From positions 1 to 7,599 of the forward strand of contig JADZBZ010000045.1 in the NCBI GenBank assembly GCA_020851835.1: a DNA stretch of 7,599 nucleotides. The letters are read 5' to 3'. Position 1 is the first letter of the stretch, and each line of letters begins with the position of its first letter. A program made the translations under genes and the position numbers. The notes beneath the pieces were generated by a model. The model worked only from the letters and a program-made list of their open reading frames with translations, made no database searches and was not told where the DNA came from. This DNA comes from Acidobacteriota bacterium (lineage in GTDB: Bacteria > Acidobacteriota > Vicinamibacteria > Vicinamibacterales > UBA2999). This document shows, one piece after another, positions 1 through 6,494 of this stretch.

Positions 1-193
1 CGAACGACACTTTACGGACGGTGAACGTCGCGCGGATCCCGCCGCGACGCAGGTTGATGACCACGCCCTCGAAGATCTGGGTCCGTTCCTTGTCGCCTTC
101 CTTGACGCGCACGTGCACGCGCACCGTGTCGCCCGGCTTGATCCGCGGCCGTTCGACCAGTTGCGCCTTCTCCACCATCTCCATCGCGGTCAT
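1..193 (-). CDS. rplS: 50S ribosomal protein L19, N-terminal part (runs off the window)
   Basis: L19 sits at the 30S-50S interface of the ribosome. Only the first 64 residues are present; the gene continues past the left edge. After a short helical start come IKPGDTVRVHVRVKEG (18-33), ERTQIFEGVVI (36-46) and GGIRATFTVRKVSF (51-64), which match the core signature of the L19 family. I chose the ATG at 193 because GAAGGGAG (203-210) lies 9 bases upstream; in-frame ATGs at codons 4 and 6 are alternatives. It starts 22 bases after trmD, the usual neighbour order, so it is probably the last or near-last gene of the ffh-rpsP-khpA-rimM-trmD-rplS transcription unit. Identification is secure; the 3' end cannot be judged. 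Confidence 0.96.
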   Translation of the reverse strand, partial: MTAMEMVEKAQLVERPRIKPGDTVRVHVRVKEGDKERTQIFEGVVINLRRGGIRATFTVRKVSF

Positions 194-202
194 GACTACT
201 GA

Positions 203-210
203 CTCCCTTC
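203..210 (-). promoter_or_regulatory. Shine-Dalgarno site of rplS
   Basis: The minus strand reads GAAGGGAG in the 22-base gap between trmD and rplS, 9 bases before the ATG at 193. It is one of the strongest ribosome-binding sites in the window and supports the first of three closely spaced in-frame ATGs. No promoter-like element is seen in this gap, so rplS is inferred to be co-transcribed with trmD. Confidence 0.6.
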
Positions 211-215
211 TCTGC

Positions 216-962
216 CTACTCCGTCGGCGGGACACCGATGTCCCATTCACGTAACCAGCCCCGTTCTTCGCCGTCGAGGGCCGCCGTCACGAGCAGGTCC
301 GGCCGCCGGTCGAGGGTCCGCCGCAACGCCTGCTGCCGGCGCCACCGGCGAATCTCGCCGTGGTGCCCCGATGTCAGCACCTCCGGAACCCGCAGACCCG
401 CGTATTCCGCGGGACGCGTGTAATGCGGGCAATCGAGCAGCCCGCGCCCGAAGGAATCCGCCTCCACCGACTGCTCGTCGCCCACCACGCCCGGCACGAG
501 CCGCGACACGGCGTCAATCACCACCAGGGCCGGCAGCTCGCCGCCCGACAGCACATAGTCGCCGATCGACACCTCATCGGTCGCCCACCGCTCGCGCACC
601 CGCTCGTCGATGCCTTCGTAGCGGCCGCAGAGCAGCGCGATATGCCCCAGCGCGGCAAACCGCGCCGCCTCGGCCTGCGTGAACCGCCGCCCCGCCGGCG
701 ACAGCAGCACCACCGCCTGCGGCCGTCCGCGTCCTGCGATGATGGCCTCCATCGCCGCAAAGAACGGCTCGGGCTTCATCACCATGCCCGGTCCGCCGCC
801 AAACGGCACGTCGTCGACGACGCGGTGGCGGTCGGTCGTGTAATCGCGCAGGTCGTGCGCCACCACGTCGACCACGCCGCGTTCCCGGGCGCGCCCGACA
901 ACGCCTTCGGTCAGCCCGGCGTCCACCATCTCCGGAAAGATCGTGACCACGTCGAACTTCAT
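216..962 (-). CDS. trmD: tRNA (guanine-N1-)-methyltransferase TrmD
   Basis: TrmD is a cytoplasmic homodimer that uses S-adenosylmethionine to methylate N1 of G37 in tRNAs with G at position 36, which prevents +1 frameshifting. The 248 residues are the normal family length. The SPOUT (trefoil-knot) domain carries HDLRDYTTDRHRVVDD (36-51), PFGGGPGMVMKPEP (53-66), LSPAGRRFTQ (87-96), LCGRYEGIDERV (111-122) and SIGDYVLSGGE (132-142). A linker and C-terminal helical domain follow, with DSFGRGLLDCPHYTRP (169-184) and LTSGHHGEIRRWRR (196-209). R154 and D169 line up with the residues essential for catalysis in E. coli TrmD. The ATG at 962 lies 6 bases after the rimM stop, with AGGG overlapping that stop. 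The gene belongs to the rpsP-khpA-rimM-trmD-rplS string. Nothing is broken. Confidence 0.98.
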   Translation of the reverse strand: MKFDVVTIFPEMVDAGLTEGVVGRARERGVVDVVAHDLRDYTTDRHRVVDDVPFGGGPGMVMKPEPFFAAMEAIIAGRGRPQAVVLLSPAGRRFTQAEAARFAALGHIALLCGRYEGIDERVRERWATDEVSIGDYVLSGGELPALVVIDAVSRLVPGVVGDEQSVEADSFGRGLLDCPHYTRPAEYAGLRVPEVLTSGHHGEIRRWRRQQALRRTLDRRPDLLVTAALDGEERGWLREWDIGVPPTE

Positions 963-968
963 CGCGCC

Positions 969-1520
969 CTACAAATCCAGCAGGCCCGCCGGCGGGCGAA
1001 TCACGATGCGCCGACCCGCGACGTCCACCGTGCAGATCTCGTCGACCAGCGGAATTTCGTGCCGCTTCTGCAGGCCGGCCACCACCAGCCGGCTCCGCCC
1101 CATCTCGCCCTCCACCGCGACCACCCGGCCCACCGTGTCGCCGTCGGCCTGCACCACCTCGCAACCGACGAGCTGGTGGTGATAGTACTGGCCGGCGGGC
1201 AGCGGGCCCTGATCGGCTTCGGTGATGCGCAACTCGGCCCCGATGTAGCGCTCGGCCTCCTCGATGGTCGACACACCCACCAACCCGATGACGGGCCGCC
1301 CCTTCTGCACGCGTGCATCGGAGACTTCTACCCGCACCCGCCTCGCGTCACCTAACCGCGCCAGCAGCCGGGCGCCCGGATGAAACCGCTCGTCCGGGAA
1401 ATCGGTGTACGGATTCACGATGACCTGCCCCCTGATGCCGTGCGTGCGGACGACGATGCCAACAAGGACCAGATCATCCCAGTCGGCGTCCGACTGCCCC
1501 TCGACTCCCGCCACCGGCAT
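969..1520 (-). CDS. rimM: 16S rRNA processing / 30S maturation factor RimM
   Basis: RimM helps late assembly of the 30S head and binds ribosomal protein S19. The 183 residues show the two expected domains. The N-terminal RimM barrel begins at DLVLVGIVVRTHGIRGQVIV (16-35), with FHPGARLL (46-53) and the IEEAERYIGAEL stretch (86-97). The C-terminal PRC-barrel begins at YYHHQLVGCEV (112-122), continues through EIPLVDEICTVDV (155-167) and ends in the characteristic PPAGLLDL (176-183). The start ATG at 1520 shares its A with the khpA stop (TGATG), with CAGGGA just upstream. The roughly 15 residues before DLVLVG are slightly longer than usual, and a GTG at codon 6 is a possible alternative. The tight junctions on both sides suggest translational coupling with khpA and trmD. 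Confidence 0.96.
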   Translation of the reverse strand: MPVAGVEGQSDADWDDLVLVGIVVRTHGIRGQVIVNPYTDFPDERFHPGARLLARLGDARRVRVEVSDARVQKGRPVIGLVGVSTIEEAERYIGAELRITEADQGPLPAGQYYHHQLVGCEVVQADGDTVGRVVAVEGEMGRSRLVVAGLQKRHEIPLVDEICTVDVAGRRIVIRPPAGLLDL

Positions 1521-1762
1521 CAGTCCCTGATGTCGAGCGTGACCCGACTGCCGTCGGCTTCCGCGGCGCTCGACAGCAGGGTGCGCAGCGCTGCGGCCGT
1601 TCGCCCTTGCCGCCCGATCACCCGTCCGAGGTCGCCCGGCGCCACGCTCAGTTCGAACACCACCGCGCCGCGCCGCTCGGTCTCGCGCACCCTCACGGCA
1701 TCGGGTTCGTCGGCCAGCGCTCGCGCCACGACCTCGACCAGCCCCTTCAAATCGGCCGACAC
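1520..1762 (-). CDS. khpA: KhpA-type KH-domain RNA-binding protein
   Basis: This is a small single-KH-domain RNA-binding protein. The family (KhpA, formerly YlqC) partners with KhpB in some bacteria and affects division or post-transcriptional control; what it binds here is unknown. The sequence has LKGLVEVVARALADEPDAV (5-23), a beta strand AVVFELSVAP (33-42), the KH loop VIGRQGRTAAALRTLL (48-63) with the GxxG tetrad at G50-G53, and a final strand SRVTLDIRD. I set the start at the GTG at 1762, giving 80 residues, the family's normal size. AGGGG overlaps the rpsP stop with a 7-base spacer. An upstream in-frame ATG at 1804 would add an arginine-rich stretch overlapping rpsP and is probably wrong. 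The position between rpsP and rimM is the classic context for this family. Confidence 0.93.
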   Translation of the reverse strand: MSADLKGLVEVVARALADEPDAVRVRETERRGAVVFELSVAPGDLGRVIGRQGRTAAALRTLLSSAAEADGSRVTLDIRD

Positions 1763-1769
1763 CCCGCGG

Positions 1770-1774
1770 CCCCT
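1770..1774 (-). promoter_or_regulatory. Shine-Dalgarno site deciding the khpA start
   Basis: AGGGG on the minus strand overlaps the rpsP TAG stop and lies 7 bases upstream of the GTG at 1762. This spacing, together with family length, favours GTG 1762 over the in-frame ATG at 1804 that lies inside rpsP. Confidence 0.6.
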
Positions 1775-2072
1775 ACGCCGGCGGCGCGGTCGGCGCCACG
1801 GCAACGGGCTCAGTGTCGGTGACCGGGCTGCGATCCTTCGTCACGTGGCGGGCCAGCAGCGTCCGCACCGAGTCGGACGGGCGGGCGCCCTTCGACACCC
1901 AGTGGGCGACACGGGCCGTATCCACCTCGAGCACCGACGGCCGGGTGCGGGGGTTGTAGAACCCGAGCACTTCCAGGAAGCCCCCTTCGCGCGGCGAACG
2001 GGCTTCGGTGACCACCACCCGGTAGTAGGGTCTCTTCTTCGACCCCGTGCGACGCATCCGAATCGACAGCAT
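1773..2072 (-). CDS. rpsP: 30S ribosomal protein S16
   Basis: S16 is a 30S assembly protein that binds 16S rRNA early. The start is typical: MLSIRMRRTGSKKRPYYRVV (1-20), then SPREGGFLEVLGFYNP (26-41) and the VDTARVAHWVSKGARPSDSVRTLL region (50-73), all standard S16 features. The 99 residues include a tail after about residue 80 that is rich in Ala, Pro and Val and is not part of the conserved fold; such C-terminal tails vary widely in this family. The ATG at 2072 is preceded by AGAGGA (2081-2086) at an 8-base spacing. It starts 24 bases after the ffh stop and ends 10 bases before khpA, so it probably shares a transcript with both. Confidence 0.98.
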   Translation of the reverse strand: MLSIRMRRTGSKKRPYYRVVVTEARSPREGGFLEVLGFYNPRTRPSVLEVDTARVAHWVSKGARPSDSVRTLLARHVTKDRSPVTDTEPVAVAPTAPPA

Positions 2073-2080
2073 GTCCTTGA

Positions 2081-2086
2081 TCCTCT
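2081..2086 (-). promoter_or_regulatory. Shine-Dalgarno site of rpsP
   Basis: AGAGGA lies in the 24-base ffh-rpsP gap, 8 bases before the ATG. A second purine run (AAGGA, 2074-2078) sits only one base from the ATG, too close to serve, so the upstream copy is the likely site. Confidence 0.5.
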
Positions 2087-2096
2087 TTCGTAAGTC

Positions 2097-3455
2097 CTAC
2101 CGCATCAGGCTGAACGGGCTCTTCTTCTTCTTCCTCGGCGGCGCCGCGATGGGTTCGCCCGTCATCTGGCCCACCACCTTCAGCATCCGCTGCATCTCAC
2201 CGAACTGCTTGAGCAGGCGGTTGACGTCCTCGACGGCCGTGCCGCTCCCGCGCGCGATGCGCTTTCGGCGGCTGCCATCGAGAATATCGGCGTACCGCCG
2301 CTCTTCGGGCGTCATCGAGTTGATAATGGCCTCGACGCGCCGCAACTGCCGCTCGTCCGGCTTCTGCTCGGCGAGCTGCTTCATGCTCCCCATGCCCGGC
2401 AACATCCCGAGGATGCTCTCGAGCGGTCCCATCTTCTTCAGCGTCCGCAGCTGGTCGCGGAAATCCTCGAGTGTGAAGCCGCCCTTGCGGATCTTCTGCT
2501 CGAGCCGCTCGGCGTCGCCCACGTCGATGGCCTCTTCGGCGCGCTCGATGAGCGACAGCACGTCGCCCATGCCCAGCAGGCGCGACACGAACCGATCCGC
2601 GTGGAACGGCTCCAGATCCTCGAGCCGCTCGCCGCTCCCGACAAACGCAATCGGGACACCAACCACCGACACCACCGACAGCGCGGCGCCGCCGCGCGCA
2701 TCCCCGTCGGCCTTGCTCAGCACGACGCCCGTGACGCCTATCTGCCGGTTGAACTCACCGGCGCTCTTGATCGCATCCTGCCCCGTCATCGCGTCGGCGA
2801 CGTAGAGCAGGTCGCTTGGCCCCACGGCCTGTTTGATCGCCGCGAGTTCCTGCATGAGCTCGTCGTCGATGTGCAGCCGGCCCGCGGTATCGACGATCAC
2901 CACGTCGTTGCCGACCGCGCGGGCCTCGGTCAGCGCACCGGCCGCACGCCGCACGGGATCCATCTGCCCGGCCGGATCGTGCACCCGCACGCCCGCCTTC
3001 TCCGCCACGACCGCGAGCTGTTGAATCGCGGCGGGCCGGCGCACATCGGTCGAGACCACGATCGGGTGGTGCCCCTGCTTGGCCAGCCACTTCGCGAGCT
3101 TGCCCGTGGTGGTGGTCTTGCCGGAGCCTTGCAGCCCCAGCATGAGAATCACCCGCGGGCGCGCGCTGGTCTCGACCAGGCCACCCTTGGCATCGCCGAA
3201 CAGACCCAGCAGTTCGTCGCGGACGATCTTGACAACCTGCTGGCTCGGCGTCAGGCTCTTGAGGACGGCCTGGTCCATCGCCCGATCGCGCACGCGATCG
3301 ACGAAGGCCTGGACGACCTTGAGGTTGACGTCGGCTTCGAGCAGCGCCATCCGGATTTCCCGGAGGGCGTTCTCCACCGTCCCTTCGCTGAGCCGCGCCT
3401 CTCCGCGAATGGACTGAAAGACGTCCTGCAGCCGCTGACTCAGTTGATCGAACAC
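2097..3455 (-). CDS. ffh: Signal recognition particle GTPase Ffh (SRP54)
   Basis: Ffh binds signal sequences emerging from the ribosome, together with SRP RNA, and delivers them to FtsY at the membrane. The 452 residues are full length. The helical N domain spans about 1-90. The G domain has P-loop GLQGSGKTTTTGKLA (107-121), DVRRPAA (137-143), DTAGR (189-193), DAMTGQD (221-227) and the base-recognition stretch SKADGDARGG (247-256). The methionine-rich M domain contains MGPLESILGMLPGMG (342-356) and the RNA-binding RIARGSGTAVEDVNRLLKQF (399-418); the end is basic (RKKKKSP). The G4 motif reads SKAD instead of the common TKLD. The start is GTG at 3455, with GAGAG just upstream. A promoter candidate and two hairpins precede it in the only large gap of the window. 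It is followed closely by rpsP. Confidence 0.99.
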   Translation of the reverse strand: MFDQLSQRLQDVFQSIRGEARLSEGTVENALREIRMALLEADVNLKVVQAFVDRVRDRAMDQAVLKSLTPSQQVVKIVRDELLGLFGDAKGGLVETSARPRVILMLGLQGSGKTTTTGKLAKWLAKQGHHPIVVSTDVRRPAAIQQLAVVAEKAGVRVHDPAGQMDPVRRAAGALTEARAVGNDVVIVDTAGRLHIDDELMQELAAIKQAVGPSDLLYVADAMTGQDAIKSAGEFNRQIGVTGVVLSKADGDARGGAALSVVSVVGVPIAFVGSGERLEDLEPFHADRFVSRLLGMGDVLSLIERAEEAIDVGDAERLEQKIRKGGFTLEDFRDQLRTLKKMGPLESILGMLPGMGSMKQLAEQKPDERQLRRVEAIINSMTPEERRYADILDGSRRKRIARGSGTAVEDVNRLLKQFGEMQRMLKVVGQMTGEPIAAPPRKKKKSPFSLMR

Positions 3456-3483
3456 AGCTCTCTCACGCCTGACGCCTGGCGCC

Positions 3484-3524
3484 GACCGAAGCGGTCGTCC
3501 CCACCATCGGCGGTGGCGAGGGAC
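3484..3524 (-). other. Two adjacent hairpins in the ffh leader
   Basis: Within the 111-base ribBA-ffh gap, two stem-loops lie end to end. The first transcribed pairs GTCC/GGAC (3521-3524 with 3497-3500) and CCACC/GGTGG (3512-3516 with 3501-3505), with a 6-base loop and a 4-base bulge at 3517-3520. The second pairs GACCG/CGGTC (3492-3496 with 3484-3488) around a 3-base loop. No T-run follows either in the direction of transcription, so they do not look like a Rho-independent terminator. They fall inside the predicted 5' leader of ffh. Function is unknown: mRNA stability, processing of a longer transcript, or chance folding of GC-rich DNA are all possible. Confidence 0.4.
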
Positions 3525-3540
3525 CTCAGCGCAAACCCTT

Positions 3541-3570
3541 ATCCTAGTTGAGCTTCAGGGCAGTCGTCAA
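3541..3570 (-). promoter_or_regulatory. Candidate sigma-70-type promoter for ffh
   Basis: On the minus strand TTGACG (3565-3570) is followed after 18 bases by TAGGAT (3541-3546). The -35 matches the consensus at 5 of 6 positions and the -10 at 4 of 6. The -35 overlaps the ribBA TGA stop. Transcription would start near 3534, leaving a leader of about 79 bases with two hairpins before the ffh GTG. It would let ffh-rpsP-khpA-rimM-trmD-rplS be transcribed apart from the riboflavin genes. The match is by eye only; the TSS is inferred. Confidence 0.45.
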
Positions 3571-4835
3571 ACCGACTTCAGGCGGTGGCCGAGCTTGTCC
3601 TTCTTGACCTTCAAGTACCGGCGGGTGGTGTCGGAGGCCGGAATCTCGAGGGGCAGCGAGGTGGCCACCGACAGGCCATACCCATGCAGCCCAACGAACT
3701 TCCGCGGGTTGTTGGTGAGCAGGCGCATCGTGCGCACGCCCAGATCCCGGAGAATCTGGGCGCCAATGCCGTAATCCCGCTGGTCGGCCTTGAATCCCAG
3801 GCGCTCGTTGGCTTCGACGGTGTCCAGGCCCTGATCCTGCAGCGCATAGGCCCTGAGCTTGTTCGCCAGCCCGATGCCGCGCCCCTCCTGGTTGAGGTAG
3901 AGCAGCACCCCGCGGCCCTCGCGGGCGATCCGGTCCATCGCCGCGTGCAATTGGGAGCCGCAATCACACCGCGCCGAATGGAACACATCGCCGGTCAGGC
4001 ACTTGGAATGGACGCGCACCAACACGTCCTCGCCCGTGCCCATGTCGCCGCAGACCAGGGCGACGTGGGTCTGTCCGTCGATGATGCTCTCGTAGCCGTG
4101 GATGCGGAAGGGGCCCTGCTCGGTGGGCAGGTCGGCCTCGGCCACCTTGCGGATCAGGCCCTCGGTCTGCATCCGGTACCGAATCAGGTCGGCCACCGTA
4201 ATCATCAACAGCTTGTGGCGTCGCGCGAACTTCCGCAGTTCGGGCACACGCGCCATGCTGCCGTCGCGGCTCGCAATCTCGCAGATGACGCCGGCGGGAT
4301 ACAACCCCGCGATGCGCGCCAGATCCACCGCCGCCTCGGTTTGTCCCGCCCGGACGAGCACGCCGCCATCGCGGGCGCGCAGCGGAAACACGTGGCCCGG
4401 CCGGGCCAAGTCGGCGGGTCGCGTCTTCGCATTGATGGCCACGAGCACGGTTCGCGCCCGGTCCCTCGCCGAGATGCCGGTCGTGGTGCCCTTCTTCGCC
4501 TCGATCCCGACACAGAAGGCCGTCTCGAACGGCGTCGAGTTGAGCTGTGCGGGCACCTGGAGCGGGATCTGCAGCGCGTCGAGGCGCCGCGCGGTCAGCG
4601 GCATGCAGATCAGGCCGCGCCCGTGGGTCATCATGAAATTGATGGCTTCGGGCGTCACCTTCTCGGCCGCGATGGTCAGGTCCCCCTCGTTCTCTCGATC
4701 CTCGTCGTCGACGACGATGATGATGTCGCCGCGCCCGACGGCCGCGACCGCCTCTTCGATCGGCGCAAACGCGCGGCCGCGCCCGTCGCCGCGGGCCAGG
4801 CGGAGCCGGCCGGCACGCGCCCGCGTCGCCTTCAC
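3567..4835 (-). CDS. ribBA: Bifunctional 3,4-dihydroxy-2-butanone-4-phosphate synthase / GTP cyclohydrolase II
   Basis: RibBA feeds both branches of riboflavin synthesis. The RibB half converts ribulose-5-phosphate to dihydroxybutanone phosphate; the RibA half opens GTP to the diaminopyrimidine used by RibD. The 422 residues are a normal fused length. RibB (about 25-225) has DDEDRENEGDL (43-53), THGRGLICMPL (70-80), TTTGISARDRART (117-129), RPGHVFPLRA (145-154) and GVICEI (182-187). RibA (about 230-422) has RVHSKCLTGDVFHSARCDCG (274-293), with zinc ligands C279, C290 and C292. It also has NQEGRGIGLANKLRAYALQ (315-333), in which Y330 aligns with the catalytic Tyr105 of E. coli RibA, R353, and LLTNNPRK (372-379). 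The start is GTG 4835, overlapping the ribE TGA as GTGA; upstream ATGs would run deep into ribE. The first 22 residues are Arg-rich and not conserved. Both active sites look intact. Confidence 0.97.
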   Translation of the reverse strand: MKATRARAGRLRLARGDGRGRAFAPIEEAVAAVGRGDIIIVVDDEDRENEGDLTIAAEKVTPEAINFMMTHGRGLICMPLTARRLDALQIPLQVPAQLNSTPFETAFCVGIEAKKGTTTGISARDRARTVLVAINAKTRPADLARPGHVFPLRARDGGVLVRAGQTEAAVDLARIAGLYPAGVICEIASRDGSMARVPELRKFARRHKLLMITVADLIRYRMQTEGLIRKVAEADLPTEQGPFRIHGYESIIDGQTHVALVCGDMGTGEDVLVRVHSKCLTGDVFHSARCDCGSQLHAAMDRIAREGRGVLLYLNQEGRGIGLANKLRAYALQDQGLDTVEANERLGFKADQRDYGIGAQILRDLGVRTMRLLTNNPRKFVGLHGYGLSVATSLPLEIPASDTTRRYLKVKKDKLGHRLKSV

Positions 4836-5431
4836 GACCGCCGCGCCTCGAGCGCCCGCATCACGTACTTGCCGATCATGTCGCATTCCAGGTTCACCTT
4901 GTCGTTGGACCGCAGTTGGCTCAGGGTTGTGTGCACCCAGGTGTAGGGAATCACCTGGATGTCGAACTCGCGATCCCCCAGGCCGGCGATGGTGAGGCTC
5001 ACCCCGTCGACCGCGACCGACCCTTTGTGGATGAAGTGCACGGCCAGGTCGGCCGGAAACCTCACGGTCAGCCACCGCGACTCCGACTCGGCTGCCGCGC
5101 GCACGTCGGTCACCGTCCCTACCGCATCCACGTGGCCCTGCACGAAGTGCCCGTCGAGGCGGCCATCGACCTTGAGGGGACGCTCGAGGTTCACCGCTTG
5201 CCCGCGCCTGACACTCCCCATCGTGGTCACACGCGCGGTCTCGGGTCCGATATCCACCAACACCTGCGGTCCGTCGACGAGCACCACGGTCAGGCAGACG
5301 CCGTTGACGGCAAGGCTGGCCCCTGGCGCCAGCGCGGGCGCCAGCGCGGTGTCGATTCGCACGCGCATCCCGTCGGCGACCGTCTTCACCTCGGCGAGCG
5401 TCCCCGTGTCCTCAACGATTCCCGTGAACAT
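4832..5431 (-). CDS. ribE: Riboflavin synthase, alpha chain type
   Basis: This enzyme (named ribE or ribC in different species) catalyses the last step, dismutating two 6,7-dimethyl-8-ribityllumazine molecules into riboflavin and a pyrimidine that is recycled. The 199 residues hold the two repeated lumazine-binding barrels. Barrel 1 has MFTGIVEDTG (1-10), LAVNGVCLTVV (40-50) and NLERPLKVDGRLDGHFVQGH (81-100). Barrel 2 has VAVDGVSLTIAGL (139-151), IPYTWVHTTL (161-170) and VNLECDMIGKYV (179-190). The internal likeness of the NGVCLTV and DGVSLTI segments is the family's two-fold repeat. The start is the ATG at 5431, because MFTGIVE is the invariant N terminus; more upstream ATGs lie within ribD. 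It overlaps ribD by 20 bases with only a weak Shine-Dalgarno, so translation is probably coupled. A 12-base in-frame duplication encodes ALAPALAP (29-36). Confidence 0.97.
   Translation of the reverse strand: MFTGIVEDTGTLAEVKTVADGMRVRIDTALAPALAPGASLAVNGVCLTVVLVDGPQVLVDIGPETARVTTMGSVRRGQAVNLERPLKVDGRLDGHFVQGHVDAVGTVTDVRAAAESESRWLTVRFPADLAVHFIHKGSVAVDGVSLTIAGLGDREFDIQVIPYTWVHTTLSQLRSNDKVNLECDMIGKYVMRALEARRS
5325..5348 (+). repeat. Perfect 12-base tandem duplication inside ribE
   Basis: GGCGCCAGCGCG occurs twice in direct succession (5325-5336 and 5337-5348, plus-strand reading). It is in frame in ribE and encodes the doubled ALAP at residues 29-36, in the variable loop between the first strands of barrel 1. 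It does not disturb any conserved motif and is probably a replication-slippage product. Confidence 0.7.
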
Positions 5432-6494
5432 CGAACACCATCCACTTGTCGGGCCCCAGCCATTCCACGGTTCGGGGCTCGAGTCCGCCCATGCCGAGCA
5501 CGCCTGTGTCGAACACGGGTACACCGGCCTCGCCGAGCGACACCGGCGCCACGATCAGGTGCGCCGTATCGACCAGGCCCGCCTCCAGCAGTGCCCGATG
5601 CAGCGTCGCCCCGCCCTCCACGAGTACCGATGACACGTCGAACGGCAGCAACGCCCGCAGGGCTCCCCCGACATCGTCAGCGCCGGGGACCACCGTCGCG
5701 CCCGCCTCCGCCAGCGCGCTGGCGCGCGCAGGCGCCCGCGCCAGCGACTCCGCACTGCTGAGTATAATCACGGGCCCTTCATCCAGGGTGGACAAGAGCC
5801 GCGCCGACGGTGGTGTACGCAGGCGGCGATCGAACACCGCACGGACGAGAGGCCGGGGCCGCACCGTGCCTCGCACGGTCAGGAGCGGATCGTCCACGAG
5901 CACGGTCTCCGAACCGACGGCCACGGCATCGACGACGGCCCGCAGGCCCTGCGACCGGCGGTTGGCGGGTTCCGAGCTGATGGTCGTCCGGGTACCGCGA
6001 CGGGCCGCAATTCGACCGTCGGCGCTGGCGGCCGCTTTCAGGATGACCTCGGGACGGCCCATGGTCTGCACCGTCACGAAGGCCCGATTGAGCCACCGCG
6101 CCTCGGGCTCGAGCAGACCGACCTCCACCCGCAGCCCGGCGGCGCGCAACTCGGCGATGCCCTGGCCGTTCACGAGGGGGTTGGGATCCTTCATCGCCAC
6201 GACCATGCGCGCGAGGCCGCTGCCGATGATCCGCTTGGTGCACGGCGCAGTCCGGCCGTAGTGGCAGCAGGGCTCGAGCGTGACGTACATCGTGCCGCCG
6301 CGGGCGCGCGCGCCGGCCTCGTCGAGGGCGAACACCTCGGCGTGCGGTTCGCCCGCCCGCGGATGCCGGCCCTGGCCCACGACCACGCCGTCGCTCGACA
6401 CCACCACCGCGCCGACCATCGGGTTGGGTGTGGTCGCGCCGGCCGCGCGCGCCGCGTGGAACAGCGCGCGCCGCATCAGGTCGGCGTCGGTCAC
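5412..6494 (-). CDS. ribD: Bifunctional diaminohydroxyphosphoribosylaminopyrimidine deaminase / 5-amino-6-(5-phosphoribosylamino)uracil reductase
   Basis: RibD performs the second and third steps of the pyrimidine branch: deamination, then NADPH-dependent reduction of the ribose. The 360 residues show an N-terminal zinc deaminase (about 1-145) with TTPNPMVGAVVV (21-32), HAE at 51-53 and LEPCCHYGRTAPC (73-85). H51, C76 and C85 fit the zinc site and E53 the catalytic glutamate. The reductase domain (about 146-360) has RPEVILKAAASADGRIA (147-163), VGSETVLVDDPLLTVR (193-208) and VLVEGGATLHRALLEAGLVD (290-309). The reductase entry motif reads KAAASADGR where many homologues have KxAxSLDGR. I prefer the second of two tandem GTGs (6494): AGGAG lies 5 bases upstream and it overlaps the ftsY TGA as GTGA. 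The GTG at 6497 would add one residue. It is the first gene of the rib cassette. Confidence 0.97.
   Translation of the reverse strand: MTDADLMRRALFHAARAAGATTPNPMVGAVVVSSDGVVVGQGRHPRAGEPHAEVFALDEAGARARGGTMYVTLEPCCHYGRTAPCTKRIIGSGLARMVVAMKDPNPLVNGQGIAELRAAGLRVEVGLLEPEARWLNRAFVTVQTMGRPEVILKAAASADGRIAARRGTRTTISSEPANRRSQGLRAVVDAVAVGSETVLVDDPLLTVRGTVRPRPLVRAVFDRRLRTPPSARLLSTLDEGPVIILSSAESLARAPARASALAEAGATVVPGADDVGGALRALLPFDVSSVLVEGGATLHRALLEAGLVDTAHLIVAPVSLGEAGVPVFDTGVLGMGGLEPRTVEWLGPDKWMVFDVHGNR

Noticed and set aside
360..1355. Plus-strand open frame of 331 codons across trmD and rimM
   Set aside because: It spans two clearly recognised genes on the other strand and is low-complexity, rich in His, Arg and Ala; it is a shadow frame.
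1763..1804. N-terminal Arg-rich extension of KhpA from an ATG at 1804
   Set aside because: It would overlap the end of rpsP, adds a low-complexity arginine tract unlike the family, and the GTG at 1762 has a well-placed Shine-Dalgarno and gives the usual length.
3484..3524. Hairpins after ribBA as a Rho-independent terminator of the rib operon
   Set aside because: Neither stem is followed by a T-rich tract on the transcribed strand, and the stems are short and interrupted.
2601..3551. Plus-strand open frame of 316 codons antisense to ffh
   Set aside because: It mirrors the codon pattern of ffh, contains no domain signature, and lies opposite conserved GTPase motifs that fix the minus strand as coding.
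3456..3566. SRP RNA (4.5S, ffs) gene next to ffh
   Set aside because: The conserved GGAAGGAAGCAGC-like core loop of bacterial SRP RNA is absent from this gap and I did not see it elsewhere in the window.
3585..4946. Open frame of 453 codons on the plus strand, antisense to ribBA
   Set aside because: It lies almost entirely opposite the well-supported ribBA. Its product is His/Arg/Gln-rich with no recognisable motif. Long antisense frames are expected opposite GC-rich genes.
5432..5524. Longer riboflavin synthase starting at an ATG at 5524
   Set aside because: The family begins invariantly with MFTGIVE, which starts at 5431; the extra 31 residues are just ribD read in another frame.
5710..5723. 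Perfect 14-base palindrome GCCAGCGCGCTGGC inside ribD as an operator
   Set aside because: It lies in the coding region of the reductase domain, in an Ala/Arg-rich, GC-rich stretch where such palindromes arise by codon choice; there is no second copy or promoter nearby.
4916..5761. Plus-strand open frame of 281 codons antisense to ribE and ribD
   Set aside because: It crosses the ribD/ribE junction, becomes Pro/Arg-rich and has no recognisable family features.
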